This document shows positions 24,852 through 34,729 of a stretch of DNA of 64,000 nucleotides, piece after piece. The translations under genes and the position numbers were made by a program. The stretch is from assembly GCF_900111925.1 (NCBI RefSeq), contig NZ_FOKA01000004.1, forward strand, positions 124,001 to 188,000. Reading direction: 5' to 3'. The notes beneath the pieces were generated by a model that was not told where the DNA came from, ran no database searches, and was given only the letters and a program-made list of their open reading frames with translations. This stretch comes from Cellulomonas marina. Its GTDB lineage: Bacteria > Actinomycetota > Actinomycetes > Actinomycetales > Cellulomonadaceae. The first letter of the stretch is position 1, and each line of letters starts with the position of its first letter.

Positions 24852-25835
24852 TCAGGTCTGGCCGTCGAAGAGCGAGGTGACGGACCCGTCGTCGAACACC
24901 TCGCGGATCGCGCGCGCGATGAGCGGCGCGATCGACAGGACGGTGAGGCTGCCGAACCGGCGCTCCTCCGGGATGGGCAGCGTGTCGGTGATGACGACCT
25001 CCCGCGCGCCGCACTGGGAGAGCCGGTCGACGGCCGGGTCGGACAGGATCCCGTGCGTGGCCACGACGATGACGTCCTTGGCGCCCGCGTCGAGCACGAC
25101 GCGGACGGCGCCGGAGATCGTCCCGGCGGTGTCGATCATGTCGTCGACGAGCACGCACGAGCGCCCCTCGACGTCGCCGACCACACGGTTGGACACCGTG
25201 CGGTTGGGCGAGCGGATGTCACGGCTCTTGTGCACGAACGCCAGCGGGCCGCCGCCGAGCTTCGCGGCCCACTGCTCGGCCACGCGGATGCGGCCGGCGT
25301 CGGGCGAGACGACGGTGACCTGCGAGGTGTCGACGCGGGTGCGCACGTAGTCGACGAGGATCGGCATGGCCCACAGGTGGTCCACGGGCCCGTCGAAGAA
25401 CCCCTGGATCTGCGCGGTGTGCATGTCCACGCTCATGAGCCGGTCCGCGCCGGCCGCCAGGAACAGGTCGCACATGAGCCGGGCGGAGATGGGCTCACGA
25501 CCGCGGTGCTTCTTGTCCTGGCGCGCGTAGCCGAAGAACGGCGCCACGACGGTGATCGTCTTCGCGGACGCCCGCTTGAGGGCGTCGACCATGAGCAGCT
25601 GCTCCATGATCCACTGGTTGATCGGCGCCGCGTGCGACTGCAGGACGAAGGCGTCCGCGCCGCGGACGGACTCGCCGAACCGGGCGTAGATCTCCCCGTT
25701 GGCGAAGTCGTACGCCGTCGTCGGGACGAGGTCGATGCCCAGGCCCTTGGCGACCTCGACGGCCAGCTCGGTGTGCGCGCGGCCGGAGACGAGGACGAGC
25801 CGCTTCTCCCCCGCGTTGAGGATGGTCGCGCTCAT
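24852..25835 (-). CDS. prs: Ribose-phosphate pyrophosphokinase
   Basis: This encodes about 327 residues, normal length, from an ATG at 25835 that overlaps the glmU stop (ATGA); AGGAC lies upstream. Key blocks are the ATP site [19 protein letters not shown], metal-binding [12 protein letters not shown], the flexible KxR loop (HKSRD), and the PRPP-binding loop [14 protein letters not shown]. It makes phosphoribosyl pyrophosphate from ribose 5-phosphate and ATP for nucleotide, histidine, tryptophan and cell-wall arabinan precursors. The glmU-prs pair is conserved in actinobacteria. Confidence 0.96.
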   Translation of the reverse strand: MSATILNAGEKRLVLVSGRAHTELAVEVAKGLGIDLVPTTAYDFANGEIYARFGESVRGADAFVLQSHAAPINQWIMEQLLMVDALKRASAKTITVVAPFFGYARQDKKHRGREPISARLMCDLFLAAGADRLMSVDMHTAQIQGFFDGPVDHLWAMPILVDYVRTRVDTSQVTVVSPDAGRIRVAEQWAAKLGGGPLAFVHKSRDIRSPNRTVSNRVVGDVEGRSCVLVDDMIDTAGTISGAVRVVLDAGAKDVIVVATHGILSDPAVDRLSQCGAREVVITDTLPIPEERRFGSLTVLSIAPLIARAIREVFDDGSVTSLFDGQT

Positions 25836-27391
25836 CGGTCCTGGTCCTCCGGTCGGTCGGCCCGTGCCCGCTCGAGGCGCGCCTGGGGGGACAGCGTGTC
25901 GTCGGCGCCGGCACCCGTGAGGGCCCGGGCCGCCGCCTGGGCGGCCGGGGTGCCCGGGCGCGACCGCTGCACCCAGCCCTCGATGGTCCGCTGCGCGCCG
26001 GCGCTGACGGCGAGCGCGCCCGGCGGCACGTCCTGCCGTACGACGGTGCCGGCGCCGGTGTACGCGCCGTCGCCCACGGTGACGGGGGCGACGAACATGT
26101 TGTCGGAGCCCGTGCGGGCGTGCGCGCCGATCGTCGTGCGGTGCTTGTGCACGCCGTCGTAGTTGACGAAGACGCTGGAGGCGCCGATGTTCGTGCCCTC
26201 CCCGATCGTCGCGTCGCCGACGTACGTCAGGTGCGGCACCTTCGCGCCGGCGCCGATCTGCGCGTTCTTCGTCTCGACGAACGTGCCGATCTTCCCGCCC
26301 GTCCCGAGCTCGGTGCCGGGCCGCAGGTACGCGAAGGGCCCGACGACCGCGTCGGCGCCGACCACCGCGAGCTCCCCGTGCGTGCGGACCACCGTCGCGC
26401 GCTCCCCGACCTCGACGTCGGTGAGCGTCGTGTCCGGGCCGACGGTCGCGCCCGCGCCGACGCTCGTCGTGCCGCGCAGCTGCGTCCCCGGCAGGAGCGT
26501 GACGTCCGGCGCGAGCTCGACGTCCACGTCGACCCACGTCGTCGCGGGGTCCGCCACCGTCACCCCCGCCCGCATCCAGTCCTCGAGCAGCCGCCGGTTG
26601 AGCTCGGCCGCGAGCGCCGCGAGCTGCACGCGGTCGTTCACGCCCTCGACCGTGGCCGGGTCGTCCGTCCGCAGCGCCCGCACGCGGCCCCCGTCGCCGT
26701 GGGCGAGGGCGACGACGTCCGTGAGGTACAGCTCCCCCTGGGCGTTGTCCCGGCCGAGCCGGCCCAGCGCCCCACGCAGCACGGCCGCGTCGAAGACGTA
26801 CACCGACGTGTTGATCTCGCGGACCGCGCGCTGCTCGTCGGTGGCGTCGCGCTCCTCGACGACGCCGACGACGTCGCCCGTCGCCGGCTCGCGCAGCACC
26901 CGCCCGTAGCCCGTCGGGTCGGCCACCTCGGTCGTCAGCACCGTCACGGCGTTGCCGTCCGCGTGGTGCGCCGCCAGGAGCTCGCCCAGCGTCCCGGCGT
27001 CGAGCAGCGGCACGTCCCCCGCCATGACGACGACCGCGCCCTCGACGACCGCCGCGCCCGCGTGCTCGCCCGCCGCCGCGGACCGGGCCTGCGCCGCCGC
27101 GTCGAGGACGCGCACGGCGGCCTGCACCGCCCGGCCCGTGCCGGGCACGTCGTCCTGCACGGCGACGAGGACGTCCGGGTCGTGCTCGCGCGCGTGCGCC
27201 TCGACCCGCTCCCGCTCGTGCCGGACGACGACGGTCACGCGCTCGGGGTCCAGCGCCCGGGCGGCGGCCAGCGCGTGACCGAGCATGCTCCGGCCGGCCA
27301 GCGCGTGCAGCACCTTGGGCGTCGCCGAGCGCATCCGGGTGCCCTCCCCTGCGGCGAGGACGACGACGGCGGCGGGCCGGGGGAAGGTCAC
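25832..27391 (-). CDS. glmU: Bifunctional GlmU: GlcN-1-P acetyltransferase/GlcNAc-1-P uridylyltransferase
   Basis: This encodes about 519 residues from a GTG at 27391 (GAGGAG 9 nt upstream). The uridylyltransferase domain opens [24 protein letters not shown] and has MAGDVPLLD and [10 protein letters not shown]. The C-terminal left-handed beta-helix acetyltransferase (~265-470) shows hexapeptide repeats, [22 protein letters not shown] and the [10 protein letters not shown] catalytic-His region. A disordered tail (~475-519) ends in DQDR. It produces UDP-GlcNAc for peptidoglycan and possibly for the neighbouring EPS pathway. Its stop overlaps the prs start. Confidence 0.96.
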   Translation of the reverse strand: MTFPRPAAVVVLAAGEGTRMRSATPKVLHALAGRSMLGHALAAARALDPERVTVVVRHERERVEAHAREHDPDVLVAVQDDVPGTGRAVQAAVRVLDAAAQARSAAAGEHAGAAVVEGAVVVMAGDVPLLDAGTLGELLAAHHADGNAVTVLTTEVADPTGYGRVLREPATGDVVGVVEERDATDEQRAVREINTSVYVFDAAVLRGALGRLGRDNAQGELYLTDVVALAHGDGGRVRALRTDDPATVEGVNDRVQLAALAAELNRRLLEDWMRAGVTVADPATTWVDVDVELAPDVTLLPGTQLRGTTSVGAGATVGPDTTLTDVEVGERATVVRTHGELAVVGADAVVGPFAYLRPGTELGTGGKIGTFVETKNAQIGAGAKVPHLTYVGDATIGEGTNIGASSVFVNYDGVHKHRTTIGAHARTGSDNMFVAPVTVGDGAYTGAGTVVRQDVPPGALAVSAGAQRTIEGWVQRSRPGTPAAQAAARALTGAGADDTLSPQARLERARADRPEDQDR

Positions 27392-27516
27392 CGGGGGGTG
27401 CTCCTCGTGGGTCGGCCCGGGCGGGGGCTGAGCGGCGGTGGGACGCCCGCACTCTACCGCCGCGGGCCGGGCGCCCGGCGCGGGGTCCGGCCCGTCCGGC
27501 CGGCGGGCCGGCCGGG

Positions 27517-27588
27517 CTCCGCCCCCAGGATTCGAACCCGGACCGCAAGGCTCCAAAGGCCTGCGTGCTGCCGTTACACCAGGGCGGA
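27517..27588 (-). tRNA. tRNA-Gln (anticodon TTG)
   Basis: A cloverleaf is readable on the minus strand. The acceptor stem is TCCGCCC/GGGCGGA, the D arm region is TGGTGTAACGGCAGCA, the anticodon loop is CTTTGGA giving UUG, and the T arm is GGTTCGAATCC. The discriminator is G and CCA is not encoded. The outermost anticodon-stem pair appears mismatched. It lies between glmU and the TetR gene, as in mycobacteria. Confidence 0.9.
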
Positions 27589-27651
27589 CCGGCCGCCCCA
27601 GTGTGCCAGCCGGTCGTCACCGCCCGGTCACGGGCCGGGCATGATGGGTCC

Positions 27652-28287
27652 GTGACCGCCGAGGCCCGCCGCACGCCGCGCTCCCGCATGACGGCGGCCC
27701 AGCGGCGCGCGCAGCTCCTCGACGTGTCGCGCCGGCTGTTCGCCGAGAAGGGCTTCGACGGCACGAGCGTGGAGGAGATCGCGGCCCGCGCCGAGGTCTC
27801 CAAGCCCGTCGTGTACGAGCACTTCGGGGGCAAGGAGGGCGTCTACGCGGTCGTCGTCGACCGCGAGATCAGCGCCCTGACCGCGGCCCTCACCGGCGCC
27901 CTCGAGGCCGGCGGGCGGCCCCAGGTCCTCGTCGAGCGCACGACCCTGGCGCTGCTGGCCTACATCGAGCAGTCGGAGGACGGCTTCCGCATCCTCGTCC
28001 GCGACAGCCCCGTCGCGCAGGCCACCGGGACGTTCTCCAGCCTCATCGGCGACGTCGCGACGCAGGTGGAGCACCTGCTCGCGGCCCAGTTCCGCCGTCA
28101 GGGGCTCGACCCGCGCACGGCCCCCATGTACTCCCAGATGCTCGTCGGGATGGTGGCCCTCACCGGGCAGTGGTGGCTCGACGCGCGCCGGCCCGGCAAG
28201 GCGGAGGTCGCGGCGCACCTGGTCAACCTCGCGTGGAACGGGCTGTCGGGCCTCGAGCGGCGCCCGACCCTCAACGACCCGGCCTGA
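27652..28287 (+). CDS. TetR/AcrR-family transcriptional regulator
   Basis: This encodes about 211 residues from a GTG at 27652. The TetR_N helix-turn-helix is clear at ~15-65: RRAQLLDVSRRLFAEKGFDG, SVEEIAARAEVSKPVVYEHFGGKEGVY. The C-terminal ligand domain is ~140 residues with no recognised ligand motif. It is divergent from glmU and separated from it by the tRNA, the same position as the TetR gene Rv1019 in M. tuberculosis (from memory). The target is unknown. Confidence 0.88.
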   Translation: MTAEARRTPRSRMTAAQRRAQLLDVSRRLFAEKGFDGTSVEEIAARAEVSKPVVYEHFGGKEGVYAVVVDREISALTAALTGALEAGGRPQVLVERTTLALLAYIEQSEDGFRILVRDSPVAQATGTFSSLIGDVATQVEHLLAAQFRRQGLDPRTAPMYSQMLVGMVALTGQWWLDARRPGKAEVAAHLVNLAWNGLSGLERRPTLNDPA

Positions 28288-28338
28288 CCCTCACGGGTCC
28301 GGGGAGCCGCGCCGTGCCGGGCGCACGGACCGCCCCGG

Positions 28339-28344
28339 TACCCT
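28339..28344 (+). promoter_or_regulatory. Leaderless -10 (TACCCT) for the MarR gene
   Basis: TACCCT is followed by 6 nt and the GTG at 28351, the spacing of a leaderless actinobacterial transcript. No Shine-Dalgarno precedes the start. Confidence 0.55.
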
Positions 28345-28350
28345 TCGCGC

Positions 28351-28881
28351 GTGGCGAGCGGGGACGGCGGCGGCGGCGTGCGGGCCTCCGTGCGCGACGA
28401 GGTCGACCGCATCGTCGCCGCGTGGGGGCGCGAGCGCCCGGACCTCGACGTCCGGCCGCTGGAGGTGCTCTCGCGCGTGTCACGGCTGGCCCGGCACCTC
28501 GACCTGGCCCGACGGTCGGCCTTCGCGCGGCACGGGCTGGAGGCCTGGGCGTTCGACGTGCTCAGCGCCCTGCGCCGCGCCGGCCGGCCCTACCGGCTCT
28601 CCCCCGGCGCCCTGCTGACGCAGACGCTCGTCACCAGCGGCACGATGACGAACCGCATCGACCGCCTCGCCGAGCAGGGCCTCGTGCGGCGCCTGCCCTC
28701 GCCCGACGACCGGCGCGGCGTCCTCGTGGAGCTGACCCCGGCGGGCCGCCTGCGCGTCGACGGCGCGATGGCCGACCTGCTCGACGTGGAGGAGAGCCTC
28801 CTCGCCGGCCTGGGCGACGAGGAGCGCGCCCGCCTGGCGGACCTGCTGCGCACGCTCGTCGCGCCGTTCGACGCACCCTGA
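28351..28881 (+). CDS. MarR-family transcriptional regulator
   Basis: This encodes 176 residues from a leaderless-type GTG. The winged-helix core is visible at ~55-130: AWAFDVLSALRRAG, LSPGALLTQTLVTSGTMTNRIDRLAEQGLVRR, then the wing DDRRGVLVELTPAGR. Flanking helices would form the dimer interface. It likely represses a drug- or phenolic-responsive gene, but no obvious effector lies next to it apart from the convergent ABC-F ATPase. The end of the gene is followed by two tandem copies of a 13-bp unit (near 28880-28906). Confidence 0.87.
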   Translation: MASGDGGGGVRASVRDEVDRIVAAWGRERPDLDVRPLEVLSRVSRLARHLDLARRSAFARHGLEAWAFDVLSALRRAGRPYRLSPGALLTQTLVTSGTMTNRIDRLAEQGLVRRLPSPDDRRGVLVELTPAGRLRVDGAMADLLDVEESLLAGLGDEERARLADLLRTLVAPFDAP

Positions 28882-28946
28882 CGGCGCACCCCGACGGCGC
28901 ACCCCGACGAAGCGCCCGACGACGAACCCGGCCCGCGTCCGCGCGC

Positions 28947-30818
28947 CTAGCCCGCGACCTCCGCGGCCTCCAGCCACGCCTCCTCGAGCTCCGCGCGCTC
29001 GGCGGCGAGGGCGCGCAGCTCCTCGTCGAGCGCCAGCACCGCGGCGTGGTCCGTGGCCTGCGCCGCCATCCGCGCGTGCAGGTCCGCCTCGAGCTCGCCG
29101 ATCCGCGCGAGGCGGCGCTCGATGCGCTGCACCTCCTTGCGGGCGGCACGCACGTCGGCGCCGGACGCGGCGGGGGTGGCGGGCGCGGCCGGCGCGGCGG
29201 ACCCGGGGGACGTCGCGGCCGCACCGGCCGCGCCCCTCGCTCCCCCGCCGGTGAGGGACGCGGGACCCGTCGCCGGCGCGTCGCCCGCGCCGGCCTCGCG
29301 CAGCGCGAGGTACTGCTCCACGCCGCCCGGCAGGTCGCGGACCGTGCCGTCGCCGAGCAGCGCGACCTGGCGGTCGCACACGCGCTCCAGCAGGTACCGG
29401 TCGTGGCTGACGACGACGAGCGTGCCCGGCCAGCCGTCGAGCAGGTCCTCCAGCGCCGCGAGCGTGTCGGTGTCGAGGTCGTTCGTCGGCTCGTCGAGCA
29501 GGAGCACGTTGGGTTCCCCGACGAGCAGCCGGAGGAGCTGCAGCCGCCGCCGCTCCCCGCCGGACAGGTCCTTCACGGGCGTGCGGGCCCGGTCGCGCGG
29601 GAAGCCGAGCCGCTCGACGAGCTGGGCCGCGGTGACCTCCTTGCCGCCGACGACGAGGTGCCGCCGCTCGCGCTCGACCACCTCGACGACGGTCAGGTGC
29701 CCGAGCGCGTCGAGGTCCTCCACGTCCTGCCGCAGCTCGGCGGCCACGACCGTCTTCCCGCGCTTCACGCGGCCGGCGGTCGGCGCGACCCGGTCCGCGA
29801 GCAGCCCGAGCAGCGTCGTCTTGCCGGCCCCGTTGACGCCGACGACGCCGATGCGGTCCCCCGGGCCCAGGCGCCAGGTGACGCCGTCGAGCAGCGTGCG
29901 CGCCGGGCGGGCGTCGCTCTCGTCTCCCCCGCCGACGACGAGCGTCACGTCCTCGAGGTCGAGCACGTCCTTGCCGAGCCGCGCGGTGGCCGTCCGCGCC
30001 AGCTCGAGCTGGTCGCGGGGCGGCGGCTCGTCGGCGACGAGGGCGGCGGCGGCGTCGAGCCGGAACTTGGGCTTGGAGGTGCGGGCCGGCGCGCCGCGGC
30101 GCAGCCAGGCCAGCTCCTTGCGCAGCACGTTCTGCCGCTTCTCCTCGGCCACGCCGGCCGCCCGCGCCCTCTCGGCGCGCGCGAGGACGTAGGCGGCGTA
30201 CCCGCCCTCGTAGGGGTCGACGACGCCGTCGTGCACCTCCCACGTGCGGGTGCAGACCGCGTCGAGGAACCAGCGGTCGTGGGTGACGACGACGAGCGCC
30301 CCGCCGCGGCCGCCCCGCTCGACGAGGTGCCGCGCGAGCCACGCCACGCCCTCGACGTCGAGGTGGTTCGTCGGCTCGTCGAGGACGAGCACCTCGTCGT
30401 CGCGCACGAGCAGCGCGGCCAGCGCGACCCGGCGGCGCTGCCCGCCGGAGAGGGTGGAGACGTCGGCGGCCAGCTCGACGTCGGGCAGCAGCCCGGCGTG
30501 CACCGCGCGCACGCCGGCGTCGGAGGCCCACGTGTGCTCGTCGGCGCCGCCGTGCACGACCTCGAGGACGGTCCGGCCGGGCGTGAGGTCGTCGCGCTGG
30601 TCGAGCAGGGCGACGCGCGTGGAGCCGGCGCGCGTCACGCGGCCCGCGTCGGGCGCCTGCCGTCCGGTGAGCACCCGCAGCAGGGTCGACTTGCCGGCCC
30701 CGTTGGGCCCGACGACGCCGATGCGGGCACCCTCGTCGACCCCGAGGCTGACGCCGTCGAGGAGGGTGCGGGTGCCGAGGGTGAGGGAGACGCGATCCGC
30801 GCCGAGGAGGTGAGCCAT
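28947..30818 (-). CDS. ABC-F family ATPase (Uup/EttA-like)
   Basis: This encodes 623 residues with two ABC domains and no transmembrane segments. Walker A motifs are GPNGAGKST (~39-47) and GVNGAGKTT (~330). Signatures are LSGGQRRR and LSGGERRRLQL, and Walker B motifs are LVLDEPTNHLD and LLLDEPTNDLD. An Ala/Gly/Pro-rich spacer (~530-560) leads to a charged C-terminal coiled coil (~565-620), as in Uup. Such proteins act on ribosomes or, for Uup, on DNA/ribosome stress. It follows ispE by 17 nt; a -10-like TAGCCT 9 nt before the ATG may give an internal leaderless transcript. Confidence 0.92.
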   Translation of the reverse strand: MAHLLGADRVSLTLGTRTLLDGVSLGVDEGARIGVVGPNGAGKSTLLRVLTGRQAPDAGRVTRAGSTRVALLDQRDDLTPGRTVLEVVHGGADEHTWASDAGVRAVHAGLLPDVELAADVSTLSGGQRRRVALAALLVRDDEVLVLDEPTNHLDVEGVAWLARHLVERGGRGGALVVVTHDRWFLDAVCTRTWEVHDGVVDPYEGGYAAYVLARAERARAAGVAEEKRQNVLRKELAWLRRGAPARTSKPKFRLDAAAALVADEPPPRDQLELARTATARLGKDVLDLEDVTLVVGGGDESDARPARTLLDGVTWRLGPGDRIGVVGVNGAGKTTLLGLLADRVAPTAGRVKRGKTVVAAELRQDVEDLDALGHLTVVEVVERERRHLVVGGKEVTAAQLVERLGFPRDRARTPVKDLSGGERRRLQLLRLLVGEPNVLLLDEPTNDLDTDTLAALEDLLDGWPGTLVVVSHDRYLLERVCDRQVALLGDGTVRDLPGGVEQYLALREAGAGDAPATGPASLTGGGARGAAGAAATSPGSAAPAAPATPAASGADVRAARKEVQRIERRLARIGELEADLHARMAAQATDHAAVLALDEELRALAAERAELEEAWLEAAEVAG

Positions 30819-30835
30819 GTCGGGGGCAGGCTACG

Positions 30836-31900
30836 TCAGGACGCCGGGCCCTCCGCGCCGCCGACGAGGCGGGCGCCGGCCACGGGACCGGTCGCGGTGA
30901 GCACGCGGTCCGCGACGCCCGCCGCAGTGAACGCCGCCGCGAGCACCAGCGCGTGCTGGCGGCTGCGGCCCAGCGCGGCCACGGTCGGGCCCGAGCCGGA
31001 GACGACCGCGCCGAGCGCCCCCGTGCGACGGGCGACGTCGAGCGTCTCCGCGAGCGCCGGGTCGAGCGCGACCGCGGCGTCCTGGAGGTCGTTGCGCAGG
31101 GCACGGCCGAGGGCGTGCGAGTCGCCCGCGCGCAGGGCCTGCATGAGCGCGAGGTCGTCGTCGTCGGGCACGGGGGGCGCGTGGGTGGTGGCACCGGTGC
31201 GTGCGGTGTCGTCGGCGTCGGTGCCGGCGGTCGTCGCGGCGCGCGCGTCGAAGGCGCGGTACACCGCGGCGGTCGCGAGCCCGCGGTCCTGGACGGCGAA
31301 GGCCCAGTGGAACTCCCCGCGCGCGAGGGCCGGGGTGAGGACGTCACCGCGGCCGGTGCCCACCGCGGTGTGCCCGACCAGGGAGAACGGGACGTCGGAG
31401 CCCAGCTCGGCCGCGACGGCCAGCATGTCCTCGCGGCTCAGCCCGGCGCGCCACAGCGCGTCGCAGGCGACGATCGCCGCCGCCGCGTCGGCCGAGCCGC
31501 CCGCCATGCCGCCCGCGACGGGCACGCCCTTGTGCAGGTGCAGGTGGATGCCCTCGTCGATGCCCGTGCGCGCCGCGACCAGCTCGACGGCGCGCAGCGC
31601 GAGGTTGGCCGCGTCGGTCGGCACCTGCTCGGCCTGCGGGCCGGAGACGGACAGCGTGCGGTCCGGCGCAGGGGTCGCCACGACCTCCTCGTACACCGAC
31701 ACCGCCTGGAACACGGTCGTCAGGGGGTGGTAGCCGTCGGGCCCCACCGGGCCGACGCGCAGCGACAGGTTGACCTTCCCCGGCGCGCGGACACGCACCT
31801 CGGCGGAGCCGGACGGGCCGCGGTCCCCGGACCCCGTCGACCGGCCGACCGTGGCCAGGGGCGTGGGGACGCCGACGAGGTCACGGGGGCGAGGGGCCAC
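30836..31900 (-). CDS. ispE: 4-diphosphocytidyl-2-C-methyl-D-erythritol kinase
   Basis: This encodes about 354 residues from the GTG at 31900. A GTG near 31804 (VRVRAPGKVNLSL) would give the usual ~320-residue form and is a serious alternative. GHMP-kinase motifs are RAPGKVNLSLRVGP, the ATP loop VPVAGGMAGGSADAAAA and GSGPTVAAL. A ~30-residue Thr/Ala/Asp-rich insert lies in the middle (~230-260). It phosphorylates CDP-ME in the MEP isoprenoid pathway. It is directly downstream of rsmA, the conserved rpfB-rsmA-ispE order of actinobacteria. Confidence 0.92.
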   Translation of the reverse strand: MAPRPRDLVGVPTPLATVGRSTGSGDRGPSGSAEVRVRAPGKVNLSLRVGPVGPDGYHPLTTVFQAVSVYEEVVATPAPDRTLSVSGPQAEQVPTDAANLALRAVELVAARTGIDEGIHLHLHKGVPVAGGMAGGSADAAAAIVACDALWRAGLSREDMLAVAAELGSDVPFSLVGHTAVGTGRGDVLTPALARGEFHWAFAVQDRGLATAAVYRAFDARAATTAGTDADDTARTGATTHAPPVPDDDDLALMQALRAGDSHALGRALRNDLQDAAVALDPALAETLDVARRTGALGAVVSGSGPTVAALGRSRQHALVLAAAFTAAGVADRVLTATGPVAGARLVGGAEGPAS

Positions 31901-31908
31901 GGGGCCAC

Positions 31909-33078
31909 TCAACCATCCCCGGCGGGGCGCGTCCTCGCGAGGACGTCGTCGGCGAGGAGGTCGGCGGGGAGGTCGGCGGGCGGGTCGGCGGAAAGGTCGA
32001 CGGGGTCCGTCGCGGGCAGGTCGCCGCGGGCGCGCAGGTGCTCGGCGACGCGCGCGTAGGCGGCGACGTCCACCTGCTCGCCGCGGGTGCGGGGGTCGAC
32101 GCCGGCCGCCTCGAGCGCGGCGGTCGCCGCCTCGGCCGACCCCGCGAGGCCCGCCAGCGCCGAGCGCAGCATCTTGCGGCGCTGCGCGAAGGCGGCGTCG
32201 ACGACCGCGAAGACCTCCTCGCGGGTCGCGACGGTCGTCGGCGGCCGGCGCCGGTCGAGGCGGACGAGCGCGGAGTAAACGTTCGGCACCGGCCAGAAGA
32301 CGGCGCGGCCGACGGTCGCGGTGCGGCGCGCGGCCGCCCACCACGCCGTCTTCACCGACGGGACGCCGTACGTGCGGCTGCCCGGCGGGGCCGCGAGCCG
32401 GTCCGCGACCTCCGCCTGCACCATGACGAGCGCGCGGTCGAGGCTCGCGAAGCGCTCGAGGAACGTGAGCAGCACCGGCACGGAGACGTTGTACGGCAGA
32501 TTGGCGACGAGGGCCGTCGGCGCCGGACCGGGCAGTGCGCGCACGGCCAGGGCGTCGGCGCGCACGACCGTCAGGCGCGCGCGACCGGTCGCGTCGACGA
32601 GGCGGACGGGTGCGTCGGGGCCTGCCGGGACGCCGTCGGTCGCATCGTCGGGGTCGGCGCCCGCCACGTCGTCGGGCGAGCCGACGGCGGGGCCGTCGTC
32701 GGACGAGCCGGCGCCGGGACCCCCGGTCGACGGGGTCAGGCCGGGCACGTGACGCGCGACCGTGCCCGGCAGCAACCGGGCGAGGACCGGGTCGATCTCC
32801 ACCGCGACGACGTCCGCGCCGGCCTCCAGGAGGCCGAGGGTCAGGGAGCCCAGGCCCGGGCCGACCTCGACGACGGTCTCCCCCGGCCGGACGTCGGCCT
32901 GCCGCACGATCTTGCGGACCGTTCCGGCGTCGAGGACGAAGTTCTGGCCGAGGGTCTTCGTCGGCCGGACGCCGGCCCTCGCGGCGAGCTCGCGGATGTC
33001 GGCGGGGCCGAGCAGCCGCACGCCGGCGGGGGCGTGCGGCTGCTCGGCCGGCCGGTCGTCCGGCTCCGTCGATCTCAT
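31909..33078 (-). CDS. rsmA: 16S rRNA (adenine1518/1519-N6)-dimethyltransferase
   Basis: This encodes 389 residues, about 100 longer than usual, from a leaderless-type ATG at 33078. The SAM-binding fold is clear: [35 protein letters not shown], and the catalytic [16 protein letters not shown] lies in the C-terminal rRNA-binding part. The extra length comes from an acidic, low-complexity insert (~residues 115-165) between the E-I-D strand and the rest of the Rossmann fold, and from an Asp/Leu-rich tail. It dimethylates two adenines near the 3' end of 16S rRNA. Confidence 0.94.
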   Translation of the reverse strand: MRSTEPDDRPAEQPHAPAGVRLLGPADIRELAARAGVRPTKTLGQNFVLDAGTVRKIVRQADVRPGETVVEVGPGLGSLTLGLLEAGADVVAVEIDPVLARLLPGTVARHVPGLTPSTGGPGAGSSDDGPAVGSPDDVAGADPDDATDGVPAGPDAPVRLVDATGRARLTVVRADALAVRALPGPAPTALVANLPYNVSVPVLLTFLERFASLDRALVMVQAEVADRLAAPPGSRTYGVPSVKTAWWAAARRTATVGRAVFWPVPNVYSALVRLDRRRPPTTVATREEVFAVVDAAFAQRRKMLRSALAGLAGSAEAATAALEAAGVDPRTRGEQVDVAAYARVAEHLRARGDLPATDPVDLSADPPADLPADLLADDVLARTRPAGDG

Positions 33079-33085
33079 GACCGCG

Positions 33086-33091
33086 AGCCTA
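33086..33091 (-). promoter_or_regulatory. Leaderless -10 (TAGGCT) for rsmA
   Basis: On the minus strand TAGGCT is followed by 7 nt and the ATG at 33078, with no Shine-Dalgarno between. Confidence 0.6.
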
Positions 33092-33119
33092 GGCGTCGCG
33101 CGTGTCGCGTCCGCGCGAC

Positions 33120-33149
33120 GGCCCTCGTCAGGCGCCGCCGACGAGGGCC
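33120..33149 (-). terminator. Hairpin after the rpfB-like gene
   Basis: A 10-bp perfect stem pairs 33120-33129 with 33140-33149 around a 10-nt loop, 12 nt after the stop at 33161 and before the rsmA promoter. Confidence 0.65.
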
Positions 33150-33160
33150 TGCCGGGCGCG

Positions 33161-34414
33161 TCAGGAGAAGAGGCGCGGGCCGCAGTGCGGCCACTGACCG
33201 GCGCCGGACCGCTCGTAGAGCGCCTGCGCGCGGGCCGTCTGCTCCGCGGCGGAGGCCTGCGAGGGCAGCCCCGAGCCGCCGACGGCCTGCCAGGTCGCCA
33301 CGGAGAACTGGTACAGCCCGTGGTACTTCCCGGACGCCGACACGATGGAGGGGTTCCCGCCGGACTCGCAGGCGGCCAGCGCCGCCCAGTTGAGGGAGCC
33401 CGTCGAGCCCGAGGACGCCGCCGGGGCGGAGCCGCCGCCGGTGGCCGCGGCGGGCGCCGGCTTCGGCGCGGGCTTGGGCTTCGGCTTGGTGCCGACCGCC
33501 ACGACCTCGTCGACCGGCGCCTGCGTCACGGAGTCCTGCACCGTGCTGCGGGCCGTCTCCACGCCGTCCACCGTCGTCACGTGCTCGACGAGCGTGCGCA
33601 CGCCCGGCACGCCGGCCGTGACCACGGCGCGAGTGCCCTCGAGGCGGTCCGGGTCCTCCACGGTCGAGCTGGCGAAGGGCACCTCGCTCGTCGTGGTGAC
33701 GTCCTGCTCGACGACGCGGACGAGCACGACCTCCACGCGACCGGCGTCGGTGGTCCGCACCCGGACGCGGTCCAGCGGACCCACCTCGAGGCCCAGCCCG
33801 GCGAGCGCGGCCGCGGCCGTCGTGGCACCCTCCGGCGCGGGACGCGTGGCGCCGTCCGCGACGACGTCGACGGGCGTGCCCTCCGTGAGCGCCATGCCGA
33901 CCTCGATGCGCCCGGCCGAGGACCGCGACGCGACGAGCGCACCGGCCTCGCCGCGCGCGGCCATGGCCTCCAGCGCGGCGTCGGCGGTGAGCGCGGTCGT
34001 CCACACCGTGCGCGTCGCGCCGTCCTGCTCGACGAGCACCGGCCGGGCGTGCCGGACGACGACCGTCGTCCCGTCCTGCAGGCCGCCCGTCGGCGTGACG
34101 GTGTCGCGGGCGCCCGTGGCGACGCCGCGGTCCTCGAGGAGGGCGTCGACGGAGCCGGCGAACGTCGAGACGCGCACCTCCTGGCCGTCCACGTCGAGCG
34201 TCACGGTCTTGTGCGCCTGGGCGTACCCGGCGGCGCCGCCGGTGAGGACGAGAGCGGTCACGGCCGCGGCGACCGGCAGGAGGCGACGGGGCCGGGCCGG
34301 GGCGGCGCTCGGCTCGGTGCTGGGCTCGGTGCTGGCCTCGGTGCTCGCGCTCGTCGGGAGGGCGGCGTCGGTCGGGGCGGGGCGCGCGGTGCGTCGAAGG
34401 GCAGGGAAGGGCAC
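33161..34414 (-). CDS. rpfB: Resuscitation-promoting factor RpfB-type (DUF348, G5, Rpf domains)
   Basis: This encodes about 417 residues from a GTG at 34414 with AGGA 5 nt upstream. A Ser/Thr/Pro-rich N-terminus leads to one membrane segment (~45-65). Two or three DUF348 repeats (first: [19 protein letters not shown]) and a G5 domain (~215-290, ending [14 protein letters not shown]) follow, then a Lys/Pro linker. The Rpf muralytic domain (~340-417) starts [18 protein letters not shown] and keeps the catalytic Glu of [16 protein letters not shown] and the disulphide partner PHCG. It cleaves peptidoglycan glycan strands and promotes exit from dormancy. Placement between tatD and rsmA matches mycobacterial rpfB. 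A 200-nt leader lies upstream. Confidence 0.93.
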   Translation of the reverse strand: MPFPALRRTARPAPTDAALPTSASTEASTEPSTEPSAAPARPRRLLPVAAAVTALVLTGGAAGYAQAHKTVTLDVDGQEVRVSTFAGSVDALLEDRGVATGARDTVTPTGGLQDGTTVVVRHARPVLVEQDGATRTVWTTALTADAALEAMAARGEAGALVASRSSAGRIEVGMALTEGTPVDVVADGATRPAPEGATTAAAALAGLGLEVGPLDRVRVRTTDAGRVEVVLVRVVEQDVTTTSEVPFASSTVEDPDRLEGTRAVVTAGVPGVRTLVEHVTTVDGVETARSTVQDSVTQAPVDEVVAVGTKPKPKPAPKPAPAAATGGGSAPAASSGSTGSLNWAALAACESGGNPSIVSASGKYHGLYQFSVATWQAVGGSGLPSQASAAEQTARAQALYERSGAGQWPHCGPRLFS

Positions 34415-34660
34415 GGGGTTCCTCACGTCGTGCTGCCCGGGCACGAGGGGGACGGCCCCGCTGGGCAGGGCGCTCGGTGGCGGCAGGGAACCGTGGTGCG
34501 TGGCTGCCCGGGTGCCGGCGCCCGTGGCGCCCACCGGTCCCGGATCCTCGATCCGGCCGTCTGACCGGGCCCGACGGGCGCGGTCACGCCCTGCCGGGAC
34601 GTTCCACCGGCCGCAGGCGACGGACGACGGTAACCGACGCGCTCCGACCCTGCCAAGACA
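34415..34660 (-). promoter_or_regulatory. Long structured leader of the rpfB-like gene
   Basis: A GGTTACC element (34629-34635) also found ahead of the second Rpf-like gene marks the likely promoter. The ~200 nt before the GTG contain small hairpins, e.g. CCGGATC at 34540-34546 with GATCCGG at 34550-34556. The conserved blocks of the c-di-AMP (ydaO) riboswitch that controls rpf genes in other actinobacteria are not recognisable. Confidence 0.35.
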
Positions 34661-34700
34661 CGGACGGGTCGACGTGTCCAGCGACACGCCGACCCGTCCG
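34661..34700 (-). terminator. Hairpin after the second Rpf-like gene
   Basis: An 18-bp stem with one mismatch pairs 34661-34678 with 34683-34700 around a 4-nt loop, 30 nt downstream of the stop at 34730. Confidence 0.8.
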
Positions 34701-34729
34701 GGGGTCACACCGCAGCTACAGGCCGCGGC

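Noticed and set aside
27517..27588. Integration site of a mobile element at tRNA-Gln
   Set aside because: No integrase, direct repeat of the tRNA 3' end or atypical-composition island beside it; same for tRNA-Ala at 48946.
25836..27833. Long in-frame extension upstream of prs
   Set aside because: It overlaps glmU in another frame and has shadow composition; the prs ATG at 25835 gives the normal protein.
34415..34640. ydaO-type c-di-AMP riboswitch in the rpfB leader
   Set aside because: Expected because rpf genes of other actinobacteria carry it, but the GGGGAACC, GGGTGAATC and CAGCTAACC-like blocks are not present; only generic hairpins are seen.
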